From Agrobacterium tumefaciens (GTDB taxonomy: Bacteria > Pseudomonadota > Alphaproteobacteria > Rhizobiales > Rhizobiaceae), in assembly GCF_005221325.1 (NCBI RefSeq), contig NZ_CP039889.1:248001-312000 (forward strand): a DNA stretch of 64,000 nt, given 5' to 3'. The notes under the pieces are model-generated. The model worked only from the letters and a program-made list of their open reading frames with translations. It had not been told where the DNA came from and searched no databases. Within the stretch, counting starts at the first letter, position 1; each line of letters begins with the position of its first letter. Position numbers and translations under genes: made by a program. This document shows positions 53,499 to 63,434 of the stretch, one piece after another.

Positions 53499-55928
53499 AT
53501 GAATTTGGGCAAGCAGGCACGCGGTTGGTTCTGGCTGACGACGACGGCGATCATCGGGGGCATCGTTGCGGCAGGTCCCGGCGCCAGCGCCGCCAGAGCG
53601 CAGACACCGCCTGCCGCAAGCGGTGCGCCCGCAACGGTCACGGTCTCCATTCCCGCCGGACCGCTGGAAAACGCCCTCCTCACCTTCGGCCGTCAGGCCA
53701 ATCTGCGCATGGTCTATCCGTCCGCCATCACCAAGGGGCGCAGCACGGTTGGCGTCAAGGGCACGCTCAGTGTCCCAGCCGCCGTCAGCGGGCTTCTGGC
53801 CGGATCGGGACTGAACTATACTCTGGCCGGCGGCAACACGGTCCGCATTTTCGATCCCGCCAGCCAGGCAGCGGAAAGCAGCGGCTCCGCCGCCGCCGGC
53901 ACCACCCTGCTCGCCCCCATCACCGTGCAGGGCAATGGTCTCGAAGGCGCCAAGGGCATTCTGGAAAGCAAGGGCTATGTCGGCAAATCCGGCCGCACCG
54001 CCACCAAGACCGACACGCCAATTGCCGAAACCGCCCAGTCGATCACCACCGTCAGCCGCAAGCAGCTTGATGACCTGAAGCCGCAGAACCTCTCGGAAGC
54101 ACTGAACTACACGCCCGGCGCGCGCATCGGCCAATATGGTGCGGAGCCGCGTTTCGATGCCTTCAAGGTGCGCGGCACCGATCTCAGCACCACCGGCATC
54201 TTCCGCGACGGGCTGCGGCAGGTCAGTAGCCAGAATGGCAGCGCCCGGCTGGAACCCTATGGCGTGGAAGCCGTCTCCATCCTGCGTGGCCCTGCCGCCT
54301 CCATCTATGGCGCAAGCAGCTCCGGCGGCATCGTCGACATCGTCTCGAAGCGCCCGACCGAAGAGACGCTGCGTGAGGTTGAACTTCAATATGGCTCCTT
54401 TGGTCGCGTGCAGGGCGCCTTCGATCTTTCCGGCGCCGTCAATGACGACAAGACCATGCTTTACCGCCTGACAGGTGTGGCCCGCGACAGCCGCAACGAA
54501 ATCAGCACCATCAAGGACGACCGGCTGTTCATCGCGCCCGCCTTCACATTCCAGCCGGATGCCGGCACCAAACTGACGCTGCTTGGCGAATATATGGACA
54601 GCACCACCGGCGGCACCTGGGGCTACATCAACAAATATGGCGCGAGCGGCACTTCCATCGGTGCGACATCGGTTTATGGTGGCGATTCCCGTTTTAATGA
54701 TTTCGAACAAAAACAATGGCGTATCGGCTATGAGTTCGAGCACGAAATTAACGACAACGTCACCTTCTACAGCAAGGCGCGGTATTCCGGGCTTTCGGCC
54801 GACCAGCAATGGGTCTTCGCCAATTATCCCGGCATCACCATCGAGGAGAATGAAGGCGTTTCCGCTGATAATTACCTGAAGACCGAATTCGAGACCGGCC
54901 CGGCAAAACACACGCTGCTGACCGGTATCGACTTCAGCCATATGTCCTACACCTCGAAACAGGGCAACGGCGCCAGCCCCTTCACCGACACCTTCACCTA
55001 TGTGCCCGACGTATCGCTGATACTGAAGCAGCGGATGAACACGCTCGGCATCTATGCGCAGGACCAGGTCGAAATCGACCGCTGGCGCCTGACGGCCGGC
55101 ATTCGTCACGACTGGCTGGATACCGAATATCAGGCCCAGACCGTCGGAGACGCAACGGCCCCCACCTATGACGGCGATAAAACCAAGACGACCGGCCGCG
55201 CCAGCCTCGGTTATGTCTTTGACAGCGGCGTGATGCCCTATGTCAGCTACGGCACCTCCTTCGTCGCCAATCCCGGCGTCATCATCACCACGGGAACGGT
55301 TACGGGCCAGGCGCAGCCGACGGTCGGCAAGCAATATGAGCTCGGCGTCAAATACGCCCTGCCGCAATATAACGCCCTGCTGAGCGCCGCCTTCTTCAAT
55401 CTCGATCAGGACAATGCGACGGTCTATGAGACCTCGTCTGGCATCAACCTGCTGCGCCAGCTCGACCTGCGCTCGCGCGGCGTGGAACTCGAAGCCACGG
55501 CCTCGCTCGACAATGGCTGGAGCCTCATCGGCTCCTATTCCTATAACGACGTTGAAATCACCAAACTGACGTCGGAAACGGTGGGCAAGCAGCTCAATTC
55601 CTCCCCCTATCACACCTTCTCGCTCTGGGCCGATTACGAGTTCCAGGATGGCGCGCTCGAAGGCCTCGGCATCGGCGCGGGCCTGCGTTATGTCGGATCG
55701 AGCTTCGGCGACAACCAGCACACGCCCATTCTCGACAATGAGGCCCGCACCTTCGTCGATGCCTCGCTGCGCTACGATCTCGGCAAGGCCCTGCCTTCGC
55801 TGGAAGGCGTGAAGCTGCAGATCAATGCCACCAACCTTCTCGATGAGGTCAAGCAGGTGTGCACCACGGGCTTCTGCTATTATGACGAAGGCCGCAAGAT
55901 CGTCGGCAGCATCCGGTATCGTTTCTGA
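53499..55928 (+). CDS. TonB-dependent siderophore receptor with signalling domain
   Basis: From ATG 53499 (preceded by GAGAGGG) the protein has 809 residues, with a long signal peptide ending near ASAARA. Residues 48-125 form the STN signalling domain (VSIPAGPLENALLTFGRQAN, LRMVYPSAI). The plug follows, with TDTPIAETAQSITTVSRKQL near 180 and EAVSILRGPAASIYGASSSG near 270, then a 22-strand-type barrel ending in the terminal Phe of SIRYRF. It is a FecA/FhuA-like outer-membrane importer of a ferric siderophore that can also signal through FecR. Its stop shares one base with the start of the RhtX-like gene. Confidence 0.95.
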   Translation: MNLGKQARGWFWLTTTAIIGGIVAAGPGASAARAQTPPAASGAPATVTVSIPAGPLENALLTFGRQANLRMVYPSAITKGRSTVGVKGTLSVPAAVSGLLAGSGLNYTLAGGNTVRIFDPASQAAESSGSAAAGTTLLAPITVQGNGLEGAKGILESKGYVGKSGRTATKTDTPIAETAQSITTVSRKQLDDLKPQNLSEALNYTPGARIGQYGAEPRFDAFKVRGTDLSTTGIFRDGLRQVSSQNGSARLEPYGVEAVSILRGPAASIYGASSSGGIVDIVSKRPTEETLREVELQYGSFGRVQGAFDLSGAVNDDKTMLYRLTGVARDSRNEISTIKDDRLFIAPAFTFQPDAGTKLTLLGEYMDSTTGGTWGYINKYGASGTSIGATSVYGGDSRFNDFEQKQWRIGYEFEHEINDNVTFYSKARYSGLSADQQWVFANYPGITIEENEGVSADNYLKTEFETGPAKHTLLTGIDFSHMSYTSKQGNGASPFTDTFTYVPDVSLILKQRMNTLGIYAQDQVEIDRWRLTAGIRHDWLDTEYQAQTVGDATAPTYDGDKTKTTGRASLGYVFDSGVMPYVSYGTSFVANPGVIITTGTVTGQAQPTVGKQYELGVKYALPQYNALLSAAFFNLDQDNATVYETSSGINLLRQLDLRSRGVELEATASLDNGWSLIGSYSYNDVEITKLTSETVGKQLNSSPYHTFSLWADYEFQDGALEGLGIGAGLRYVGSSFGDNQHTPILDNEARTFVDASLRYDLGKALPSLEGVKLQINATNLLDEVKQVCTTGFCYYDEGRKIVGSIRYRF

Positions 55929-57151
55929 TGCTGCAGAAGAACCCCGTCGCAACAAAGCCGTCGCCGGCCGCCGTCTTCGTGGCAGTCGGGGGGCTCTATG
56001 TCGGCCAGAGCGTGATTGGCGGGCTGACCTTTCTCGGCCTGCCGGCGGTGCTCAGAACCGCCGGGCTGCCGCTGGACCAGATCGGCCTGCTTTATCTCGT
56101 CGTTCTGCCCTGGGCGTTGAAATTCCTGTGGTCGCCGCATGTGGAGCGTTACCGCCTGCCGCCGGTCGGCAGGAACCGCTCGCGGGTCATCGTCGGCGCT
56201 GGCATCACCGCCTGCGCCTGCGGCCTCGCTGTTCTTGCTTTCACCGGCCCGTCGCCGGTTTCCGTCGCAATCGCCATCCTGTCGGTAATCGCGCTGGTGA
56301 CGGCGACAGTCGACATCGCCTGCGACGGCTATGCGGTCGAAACGCTGGCGGAAGAGCATCATGGCTGGGGCAATGCCGCCCAGGTAGGCGGCTCCTATCT
56401 CGGCTCCGCCATCGGCGCCGGCCTGTTTCTGGTGCTGGTGGAGCGCTCCGGCTGGATGAGCGCCACGCTGGTCATGGCCGGGCTGGTCATCCTGCTGGCC
56501 CTGCCCTTCCTGTTGGGTCCGGCGGCAAAGACGGTGACGCAGACCCGCGACCACCTGCCATCCATCAGAAATGCGTTGCAGCGGCGGGAAGTCCGCACCG
56601 GCCTTCTGGTCGCGGCCGTTTATGTCGCCGCGCAGAAATGGGGGCTGGCGATGCTCGGCCCGTTTCTGGTCGATTATGGCTTTGATCTCGCGACCATCGG
56701 CGCGCTCAATGGCGTCGGCAGCATGATCGTCGGTTTCGCCGGCGCGCTGCTCGGCGGTACGCTGGTGCGGCTCTATGGCCCGTCACGCGTGCTGCTGGTC
56801 GCCATCTTCGTGCAGACGGCATTGCTATTCGTCTTCGCTTATTTCAGCACCCACCGTGATGTCTCGCAATGGGTTGTCATGGCGGTGGCGGTGGCAAGCT
56901 CTTCGGGTATCATGTCCATCGGCTTCGTCGCGCTTTACGCCTGCTTCATGGGCTGGTCTGACCCACGACAGGCCGGCGTCGATTTCACCCTGTTCCAGTG
57001 CATGGATGGCATCGTCAGCATGGCGGGCGGGCTGGGGGCCGGCGCGATTGCCGAAAAATTCGGCTATCAGGCCTCCTTCGCGCTGGCCGCCATCGTCTCC
57101 CTGCTCGCCGCACCTGTCATCTTCCTGCTGATGCGGCGGCAGCACTCCTAA
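55928..57151 (+). CDS. RhtX/FptX-type siderophore transporter (MFS)
   Basis: The 407-residue inner-membrane protein has twelve hydrophobic segments. Its opening FVAVGGLYVGQSVIGGLTFL, LPLDQIGLLYLVVLPWALKF and SPHVERYRLP matches the RhtX/FptX group, single-protein importers of whole siderophores (rhizobactin 1021, pyochelin) across the inner membrane. ATG 55928 uses the last base of the receptor stop, so receptor and permease are translated together. This gives a complete two-membrane uptake path without an ABC system. No siderophore biosynthesis genes lie in the window, so the siderophore may be foreign. Confidence 0.88.
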   Translation: MLQKNPVATKPSPAAVFVAVGGLYVGQSVIGGLTFLGLPAVLRTAGLPLDQIGLLYLVVLPWALKFLWSPHVERYRLPPVGRNRSRVIVGAGITACACGLAVLAFTGPSPVSVAIAILSVIALVTATVDIACDGYAVETLAEEHHGWGNAAQVGGSYLGSAIGAGLFLVLVERSGWMSATLVMAGLVILLALPFLLGPAAKTVTQTRDHLPSIRNALQRREVRTGLLVAAVYVAAQKWGLAMLGPFLVDYGFDLATIGALNGVGSMIVGFAGALLGGTLVRLYGPSRVLLVAIFVQTALLFVFAYFSTHRDVSQWVVMAVAVASSSGIMSIGFVALYACFMGWSDPRQAGVDFTLFQCMDGIVSMAGGLGAGAIAEKFGYQASFALAAIVSLLAAPVIFLLMRRQHS

Positions 57152-57208
57152 ACGGAAACCACCGGGCGCGGCGGCTTAAACCGCGCCCGGCAGGCCTCTT
57201 GCATCGGC

Positions 57209-59191
57209 CTATTCGACCACCACCGACAGTGCCGAACCGGTATAGACCGGCCGCACCTTCACATTGCCCGCATCTATCGTCGCGAATGTCCCGTTCAGGC
57301 CGTTGGCGGAGATCACGTCGAGCCGCGTGCCGGCGGCCGGCGCGCCGCCATCGAAAACGAGCTTCAGCGTAGCGCCGTCCAGCACCGCATTGCCCTTGAT
57401 CCGAAGCGCAGCCTTTTTCGGATCGACCGCCAGCGTGCCGCCCGACTGCGCATAGTCGCCGCCGATGACAAGATCCGTCTCTCCGCCGAGCGAAAGCGTG
57501 CCGCCGCTGACCAGCACGCCGCCGGTTCCCAGTGCATCGGCGGAGGACGCCACCAGCGTGCCGTCCTTAACGATCGTACCGCCGCTGTAGCTGTTGTTGC
57601 CGCTGAGCGTCAGCGTGCCACTACCGGATTTGACGAGACGCCCTGCCCCGGCAATATCGTTCGTCCACCGGTCTGCGGCATTGAAACCACCGGCGGCGGC
57701 ATCCATCGTCACCTGGACATCGCCGTTAAACGCGCCATAACCACCGGCAGCGGCCACCAGATTGATCCGGCCCCAACCATTGCTGTCGTCAAGCAGCGGA
57801 TAACCGGCCTCGATGCCGGTGGAAAACAGCACGGCGCGCCGCTCTGCGGCATCTAGATAGGGAAGTCGTGTTTCCAGCAGAACCTCGGCCCCCTTCGGCA
57901 CCACCATCGGCGCATCACCTGCGACCTTATCGCGGCTGAAGGAAAAGGTCATGCGCCGGCGATAATCCGCGCCATTCTTCGCCGCATCGGCAAAACGGTC
58001 GACGTCAGGCTTTGAGCCATGGGCAAAATCGATGAGGGACTGGCCCTGCGGCAGGCGTTTGGCGAAATAGGCTTGCACGGCGTCATGCGCGGCCTTCTTC
58101 ACCTCGGCATTTTTCGGATCCCGCAACATGGCGGCGGCCATGGCGGTTGCCGTGATACGGCCGCCGATCACGTCGAGCGGTGAATGCATGCCGGCGACGA
58201 TGCGGCTTTCACCCAGTTCGGAAGCCGCCGTCAGCAATTCGGAAAAGCGCTCCGGCACGGCATAGGCATAAGCGATGGCGGCGAGATAGGCGGCATTGGT
58301 GTGCCCGCTCGGAAAACCGCCATCCTTGCCACGGCCGCGATTTTCGCGGGCATATTTCAGCGCCGGCACGATGACGCCCGGATCGCTGTCATGGCTTTCG
58401 AAGCTACGGTCGCCGATGGTTTCCTTGCCGGTCTCGATCACCTCGCCCTTGTCGTTCATGCGCCAGGGCCGTGGCGTGGAATAGAAATATTTCGCCGGCG
58501 ATGTCGTGCCTTCGGGGCCGCGGATCACCTTCATGAAAGCGATGAAATCCTTCAGCTCGCTATCGGCCGCACCGGCCTCGGTACCTTTGTCGTCTTCCTT
58601 GCGGGTAATAACCTCGTTCGGGTCGAAATCGGCAAGCGTATGATTGATCGTCGTCGTCGCGCCCGCCCCTTCGCGATACCAGCCGGCAAGCGGGCCTAAG
58701 CCGTCGATGACGCTGTAACCCTGCGAACGGCGGTCGTTCATATAGGCTTCGACAGCGGCGGCGCGGGTGCGGTTGTTGCCCGTTACGGACAGCACGTAGC
58801 GCATGTTTTCCTGCCATACGGCGGGATTGACGATCTTCACATGGCTGAAATCCGTCGGACCATCGCCATTGGCGCCACCATCCGCCCATTTTTGATCGCC
58901 GAGTGTCCAGATGCGGTTGAAACCGGAGAGGATGTCGATGATCGGATTGTCCCGATCGTCATAGGCGCGAACCTCCTCGCCTTTGGCATTCTTGCCCGTC
59001 TGGTTGCGATAATTGTCGGCAAGCGGCAGCGGATAGGTCGCGGCGGGCTCCGGCACCGTGATGGCATACCCCTGACCCGCCGGTCCGTTGCGATCGAATG
59101 CCTGAGCGCCTTGAACGAGAACCAGCAATGCGGCGGAGGCAAGCAGCGTTGCGCGTACAGACGGAAAAGACGACATATTCAGTTTGGCCAT
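57209..59191 (-). CDS. Secreted PAP2/class A acid phosphatase with autotransporter-type repeats
   Basis: The 660-residue protein has a Sec signal (SVRATLLASAALLVLVQGAQA). The phosphatase part shows the three PAP2 motifs: KYFYSTPRPWR (K-x6-R-P, near 225), GFPSGHTNAAY (PSGH, near 285) and SRIVAGMHSPLDVIGGR (SR-x5-H-x3-D, near 325). From about residue 510 the sequence turns into beta-rich repeats of the passenger type: GSGTLTLSGNNSYSGGTIV, DGTLVASSADALGTGGV, SGGTLSLGG. It ends SVVVE without a C-terminal barrel. It would release phosphate from esters outside the cytoplasm; how it would reach the surface without a barrel is unclear. It converges on the siderophore operon. Confidence 0.85.
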   Translation of the reverse strand: MAKLNMSSFPSVRATLLASAALLVLVQGAQAFDRNGPAGQGYAITVPEPAATYPLPLADNYRNQTGKNAKGEEVRAYDDRDNPIIDILSGFNRIWTLGDQKWADGGANGDGPTDFSHVKIVNPAVWQENMRYVLSVTGNNRTRAAAVEAYMNDRRSQGYSVIDGLGPLAGWYREGAGATTTINHTLADFDPNEVITRKEDDKGTEAGAADSELKDFIAFMKVIRGPEGTTSPAKYFYSTPRPWRMNDKGEVIETGKETIGDRSFESHDSDPGVIVPALKYARENRGRGKDGGFPSGHTNAAYLAAIAYAYAVPERFSELLTAASELGESRIVAGMHSPLDVIGGRITATAMAAAMLRDPKNAEVKKAAHDAVQAYFAKRLPQGQSLIDFAHGSKPDVDRFADAAKNGADYRRRMTFSFSRDKVAGDAPMVVPKGAEVLLETRLPYLDAAERRAVLFSTGIEAGYPLLDDSNGWGRINLVAAAGGYGAFNGDVQVTMDAAAGGFNAADRWTNDIAGAGRLVKSGSGTLTLSGNNSYSGGTIVKDGTLVASSADALGTGGVLVSGGTLSLGGETDLVIGGDYAQSGGTLAVDPKKAALRIKGNAVLDGATLKLVFDGGAPAAGTRLDVISANGLNGTFATIDAGNVKVRPVYTGSALSVVVE

Positions 59192-59424
59192 GACGAATCC
59201 TATGATTTGCAGCGAGTGACGCGTGACGAAAACAGGCGACGCGGTTTTCCGCGCGCCTCGTCATCAGGTTTAAACGGCGCTTATTTCAGTTTTTCGATGG
59301 GGCTGATCGAGACAGCGTATGCGGCAATATCCGCCTGCAATGAGGGGATGGATATGCCCGGAGAGAGGCTCCGGGCATGGTCTTCGATGGCTTCGCTTTT
59401 CCGGCAAGGCCGGACGAGTGGCGA

Positions 59425-60705
59425 TTATTTCTTGACCGCGACGGCCTCATTGATCTTGGCGATATCGTCTTCCAGAACCTTGTAGGTCTGGTCGAGCGTG
59501 AGTTCGCCAACGATCAGCTGACTCATGCGCTGCACGATCTGCTGATACATGGCGCTGCCGCCCTTGGCGCGCTCGAATTCGCGGGCGGCCTGCGGCACGT
59601 TCTTCTTGTTGTCGAGGAAGACCTGCATCGCCGCCTTGGCGTTTTCGCTCTTCAGCTTGTATTGCGGATTGGCGATCTCCGCACCCGTTAGGATGACGTA
59701 GTTTTCGGCGATTTCCCGCTGCACCTTCTCGGAGCCGAGGAATTCGATGAAGTGGGCCACGTCTTCAGGATATTTGGTGCGCTTGAAGCCGACGATCGCG
59801 GTGCCGCCGGGCATGGCGTAGCAGCCAGCATCGCCGCAAGGCGCATTGATCGCGGTCCACTCGAAGGTATCCCCGATCTTGTTCTGGAACGGATTGACCA
59901 TCCAGTTACCGGCCAGATACGTCACGACATTGCCGTTGACGAACTCGTCACCCATGTTCTTGTATTGCGAACCGCCGGCCGCGCCCCACATTTCCTTGGG
60001 AAAGCTGCCATTCTGCGTCCATGAAAAGAGATCGGCGATATATTTCTTGGCTGCATCGTCAGGGAAGCTGAACTTGCCGTCCTTCACATAGGTCGAGCCA
60101 TAAGAGAAGGCGCCGCCGGAGAAACGGTGGCCGGAACGGTCCATGGTGAAGGGGATCTGCACACCGGTCGCCTTGGCGACACGGGCGGATGCCTCGACGA
60201 TCTCGCTGAATTTCGCGGTCGGGCCGGGCAAGGGTTCGCCGGCCTGCTCGAACAGCGTCTTATTGACGAAGGGCAGGTTCAGCGTCTGCGACGCCATATA
60301 GCCGTTGATCGACTTCGGATCGTTGACATTGGGCAGGCGAAGCTGATCGAGGCTGGAACCGTGCAGTTTCGCGAAGGCTTCCGCATCCTTCATGTAAGGC
60401 CGCATGTCGAGATAATAGGGCGCCAGCTGCCAGTCGGTGATCTTGGCGATATCAGGACCCTCGCCCACCGCCAGCTGCACCGGCAGCTGCTTGGAAACCG
60501 CATCATAACCCGACGATACGAAATTGATCTTCACATCCGGATTGGCTGCCTCGAACTCCTTGCTGAGCGCAGCCATGCGCTGCACGTAGCCCTGGTCGTC
60601 ATCCGTAAAAAGAAACGTGATCGTGCGGGTCTCTGCCTGGGCGGCCGAAAGACCGGCGACGGAGGCAAATACAAGGGCGCTTACCCCTGAAAACAATTTC
60701 ATCAT
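59425..60705 (-). CDS. ABC transporter sugar-binding protein (family 1)
   Basis: The 426-residue periplasmic protein starts at ATG 60705 (GGAGG six bases upstream), with a Sec signal MMKLFSGVSALVFASVAGLS ending AQA. The mature part has TITFLFTDDDQGYVQRMAAL, VKINFVSSGYDAVSKQLPVQ, AVGEGPDIAKITDWQL and GTAIVGFKRTKYPEDVAHFI, typical of MalE/UgpB-like solute-binding proteins. The in-frame start at 60828 lies in the promoter. Permease genes are not next to it in the window, so it may be an orphan or have its partners elsewhere. It is divergent from the glycan-degrading pair and probably binds the oligosaccharide they release. Confidence 0.9.
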   Translation of the reverse strand: MMKLFSGVSALVFASVAGLSAAQAETRTITFLFTDDDQGYVQRMAALSKEFEAANPDVKINFVSSGYDAVSKQLPVQLAVGEGPDIAKITDWQLAPYYLDMRPYMKDAEAFAKLHGSSLDQLRLPNVNDPKSINGYMASQTLNLPFVNKTLFEQAGEPLPGPTAKFSEIVEASARVAKATGVQIPFTMDRSGHRFSGGAFSYGSTYVKDGKFSFPDDAAKKYIADLFSWTQNGSFPKEMWGAAGGSQYKNMGDEFVNGNVVTYLAGNWMVNPFQNKIGDTFEWTAINAPCGDAGCYAMPGGTAIVGFKRTKYPEDVAHFIEFLGSEKVQREIAENYVILTGAEIANPQYKLKSENAKAAMQVFLDNKKNVPQAAREFERAKGGSAMYQQIVQRMSQLIVGELTLDQTYKVLEDDIAKINEAVAVKK

Positions 60706-60783
60706 GCTCATCCTCCCAATGAAAACATTTTCACAAACCGAACAAAAGCTCCTCTGCCAAATTCGATTTATAATGTTTTGCGA

Positions 60784-60804
60784 CTTGACAGAATAAACGT
60801 CAAG
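60784..60804. promoter_or_regulatory. Inverted repeat in the SBP / glycan-degradation divergent region
   Basis: CTTGAC and GTCAAG flank the nine bases AGAATAAAC. The left arm overlaps a TTGACA (60785-60790) that could serve as -35 for the plus-strand genes. A regulator binding here would cover both divergent promoters. No regulator gene is present in the window. Confidence 0.45.
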
Positions 60805-60899
60805 CTGTTTGTTTTGCGTAAATCGCACAAATCGACGCGGAAAAGCGAAGATCAGTTCATGAAAATAATTTCATAATAGATCGACGGGAGGCGATCCAT

Positions 60900-63422
60900 A
60901 TGACGAATGCAGCATTTGCGGCAAGCGCCTCGCAGCCGACCTATAGCGTCGCCAATGGCGAAACGGTGACGGCCTGGATCGTTTCGGATCTGATGGAAAG
61001 ATCGTTTGCGGGCACGCCGGCTCCGGCAGAGGATCGGGTCAATTACCGCTTCATCAACGGTTTCGTCGATGTCGGCGACCTGCCCTGCCGCAAGGCCTTC
61101 CAGCAGACCATGATCGGCCGCGACATCACGCCCGACACGGATTGGCCGGTGTCGCATCTCAACCTGCCCGGCTCCAACCGCCGCGTCGAATTCACCGGCT
61201 TCTGGCACGTTCCCACCCATGTGCAGCGCTGGCTGAAGGGCACCTTCCGCAGCGATGCGGCAAGGCAGGCGCATCTGCGGCTTCGCACCTGCGGCGGCGT
61301 TCGCATCTGGGTAAACGGCGTCGAACAGCTGCGCTTCGAACCCTTCATCCGCAATGTCGAAAGCAGCCGTGATGTTACGCTATCGCTTGCGGCGGGCGAC
61401 AATGAGGTGCTGCTGCTCTGCGAGGACCTGGCGGAGCGCGACATCATCTGGTTCTTCGAGCTCGAGGTCATCGACGCCGTACCGCTGACCGTGGTGCTGC
61501 CGGTCCCTCTCGACCGCGAAGAGACGAAACGTCTCGCCGCGCTGGTGCGCGACGTGCACCCCGCCCGCGACGTGTTTTCCGGCAGCGCGCTCGAGCTTGT
61601 CTTCGGCGCAGCACCTGCGTACGACCTGCCGGTGTATATCGCTGTCAAAAGCCATGGCCATGAGCGCGCCGCACTCGCCGATGTCAACACCGTGCTGAAG
61701 GCCGGGCAATCCTCGCTGACGATCCCCGAGACGATTGGCATCGCGGACGGGTATCATGGCGTCAGGATCACCCTCGGATCGGGATCCGGCACCGTCACCC
61801 GCGTCATCGACGCCGCCTTCATGCGCGATATCGCGCCGGAAGCATCCTTCGGCGATATCAACGAGCGGAAGAAGGCGGCCCTCTCCTTCAGCGCCCGTTT
61901 CGGCGCCTGGCGGATCGGCCGCGCGCTCGCCATGGTCGCCACCGGCAGCGATGACATCAAGACGATCGGCGGCATCGTTGATGCCACGCTGCACTCCATC
62001 GACCGACGCGAAGACTGCTCCGATTTCATCATGATACCACTGCTCTGGCTGGTGCGCGCCCATGGTGACCGGCTGCCGGCGGACATGCGGGCGCGCATCG
62101 ATGCCTCAATCCTCGGTTATCGCTACTGGGTGGACGAGCCGGGCAACGACGTCATGTGGTTCTGGAGCGAAAACCACGTCCTCTGCTTCCATACCAGCCA
62201 GCTGCTCGCCGGGCACTATCGGCCCGACGCCACCTTCACCGCCTCGGGCCGCACCGGCAGAGAGCAGGCGGCGCTGGCAGCGGACCGGCTGGAGCGCTGG
62301 TTCGACAGCGTCGAGGCGCATGGCCTCGCGGAGTGGAATTCGGCCGCCTATTACCCCGTGGATTTCATCGGCCTCCTCGCCATCGAACATTGGGCGGGGC
62401 CGGAGCTTGCCGCCCGCGCGCGCTACCAGCTTGATCTCATTTTCGAAATGATCGCGCTGCACACGCTCGGCGGCGTTCCCTCCGGTTCGCAAGGGCGAGC
62501 CTATGACAAGGAACTGCGCGCCGGGCCGCTGACGGAGCTGGCGCCCTTTGCTGAGGTCGCTTTCGGCATTGGCTGGCTCAACAATGGCGTCGCCTCGCTG
62601 CCGATGTTCTGCTGCGGCGATTACCTGCCGCCGGCGCATCTTGCCGCCCTCTCCCAACTCGAGACTGGCCGCATGGTCGAGGCACGTTATGCGCAGGGGC
62701 TGGAGCCCGGCAAGCTCGTGCTGTTCAAGAACGAGGCCGCCCAGCTTTCCACCGTGGTGGACCACAAGACCGGCCGCAAGGGTCACCAGCAACACGTCAT
62801 GGACATCAAGCTTGCCGGCCATCCGATGGCGCGGCTCTGGGTCAATCATCCCGGCGAGGACGATCCCTGGGGTACGCAACGCCCCTCCTACTGGGCCGGC
62901 AGCGGCATCCTGCCGCGCGTGGCGCAGCACCGCGATATCGCAATGCTGATCTTCGACACGGACGATCACCGCAATGACTGGACCCATGCCTATCTCGGCC
63001 GCGACGGGCTGGACGAGGTGGTAATGGACGGCAACTGGGTCATCACCCGTTCGGGCCGTGGTTTTGCGGCACTTTATGCGACGAACGGGCTTCAGCCCAT
63101 CACCGCTGGCGCCACCGCCAACCGCGAGATCAGATCGCCCGGCCGCCGCGCCGGCTGGATCGGCGTCATCGGCTGCGGCGACGGGCAGGCGTTCGCCGGC
63201 TTCCGAGAGAAAATTCTCGCCACTCAGATCACCTTCGATGCCGAAAACCGGCTGCTCACAGTCACACCACCCGGCGGGCCAGACCTAACGCTCACCTGGG
63301 ACGGCAGCTTCACCATCGGCGGACAGGCCATGGCCTTTGACCATGACCAACCGCAACCGAAAATCACCTTCGACAGCGCCGATCCCACCTCGGATGGCGC
63401 GGCACGCCCCTTTTACTCCTAG
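60900..63422 (+). CDS. Large unclassified protein, possible glycan lyase or hydrolase with alpha/alpha-toroid
   Basis: The 840-residue product has no signal peptide. Residues 1 to about 200 look like a beta-sandwich (NRRVEFTGFWHVPTHVQRWL, VRIWVNGVEQLRF, with the jelly-roll phrase VTLSLAAGDNEVLLLCEDLA). The middle (about 320-600) is helical, with repeating aromatic pairs, including DVMWFWSENHVLCFHTSQLL near 418 and LAEWNSAAYYPVDFIGLLAI near 480. Both recall the catalytic clefts of alpha/alpha-toroid polysaccharide lyases. The C-terminal third is beta-rich, also usual for such lyases. It is followed 12 bases later by a GH105-type unsaturated-sugar hydrolase gene. I do not recognise the family; polysaccharide breakdown is inferred from fold pattern and neighbours. 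Confidence 0.7.
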   Translation: MTNAAFAASASQPTYSVANGETVTAWIVSDLMERSFAGTPAPAEDRVNYRFINGFVDVGDLPCRKAFQQTMIGRDITPDTDWPVSHLNLPGSNRRVEFTGFWHVPTHVQRWLKGTFRSDAARQAHLRLRTCGGVRIWVNGVEQLRFEPFIRNVESSRDVTLSLAAGDNEVLLLCEDLAERDIIWFFELEVIDAVPLTVVLPVPLDREETKRLAALVRDVHPARDVFSGSALELVFGAAPAYDLPVYIAVKSHGHERAALADVNTVLKAGQSSLTIPETIGIADGYHGVRITLGSGSGTVTRVIDAAFMRDIAPEASFGDINERKKAALSFSARFGAWRIGRALAMVATGSDDIKTIGGIVDATLHSIDRREDCSDFIMIPLLWLVRAHGDRLPADMRARIDASILGYRYWVDEPGNDVMWFWSENHVLCFHTSQLLAGHYRPDATFTASGRTGREQAALAADRLERWFDSVEAHGLAEWNSAAYYPVDFIGLLAIEHWAGPELAARARYQLDLIFEMIALHTLGGVPSGSQGRAYDKELRAGPLTELAPFAEVAFGIGWLNNGVASLPMFCCGDYLPPAHLAALSQLETGRMVEARYAQGLEPGKLVLFKNEAAQLSTVVDHKTGRKGHQQHVMDIKLAGHPMARLWVNHPGEDDPWGTQRPSYWAGSGILPRVAQHRDIAMLIFDTDDHRNDWTHAYLGRDGLDEVVMDGNWVITRSGRGFAALYATNGLQPITAGATANREIRSPGRRAGWIGVIGCGDGQAFAGFREKILATQITFDAENRLLTVTPPGGPDLTLTWDGSFTIGGQAMAFDHDQPQPKITFDSADPTSDGAARPFYS

Positions 63423-63434
63423 CGGAATTGACAG

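Noticed and set aside
53478..55955. 825-residue open frame antisense to the TonB receptor
   Set aside because: It mirrors the receptor gene almost end to end and has no protein-like features. Long antisense frames are common at this GC content.
62106..62987. 293-residue minus-strand frame inside the large glycan gene
   Set aside because: There is no start-site support and composition is typical of a shadow. The plus-strand 840-residue gene and its coupled neighbour are consistent.
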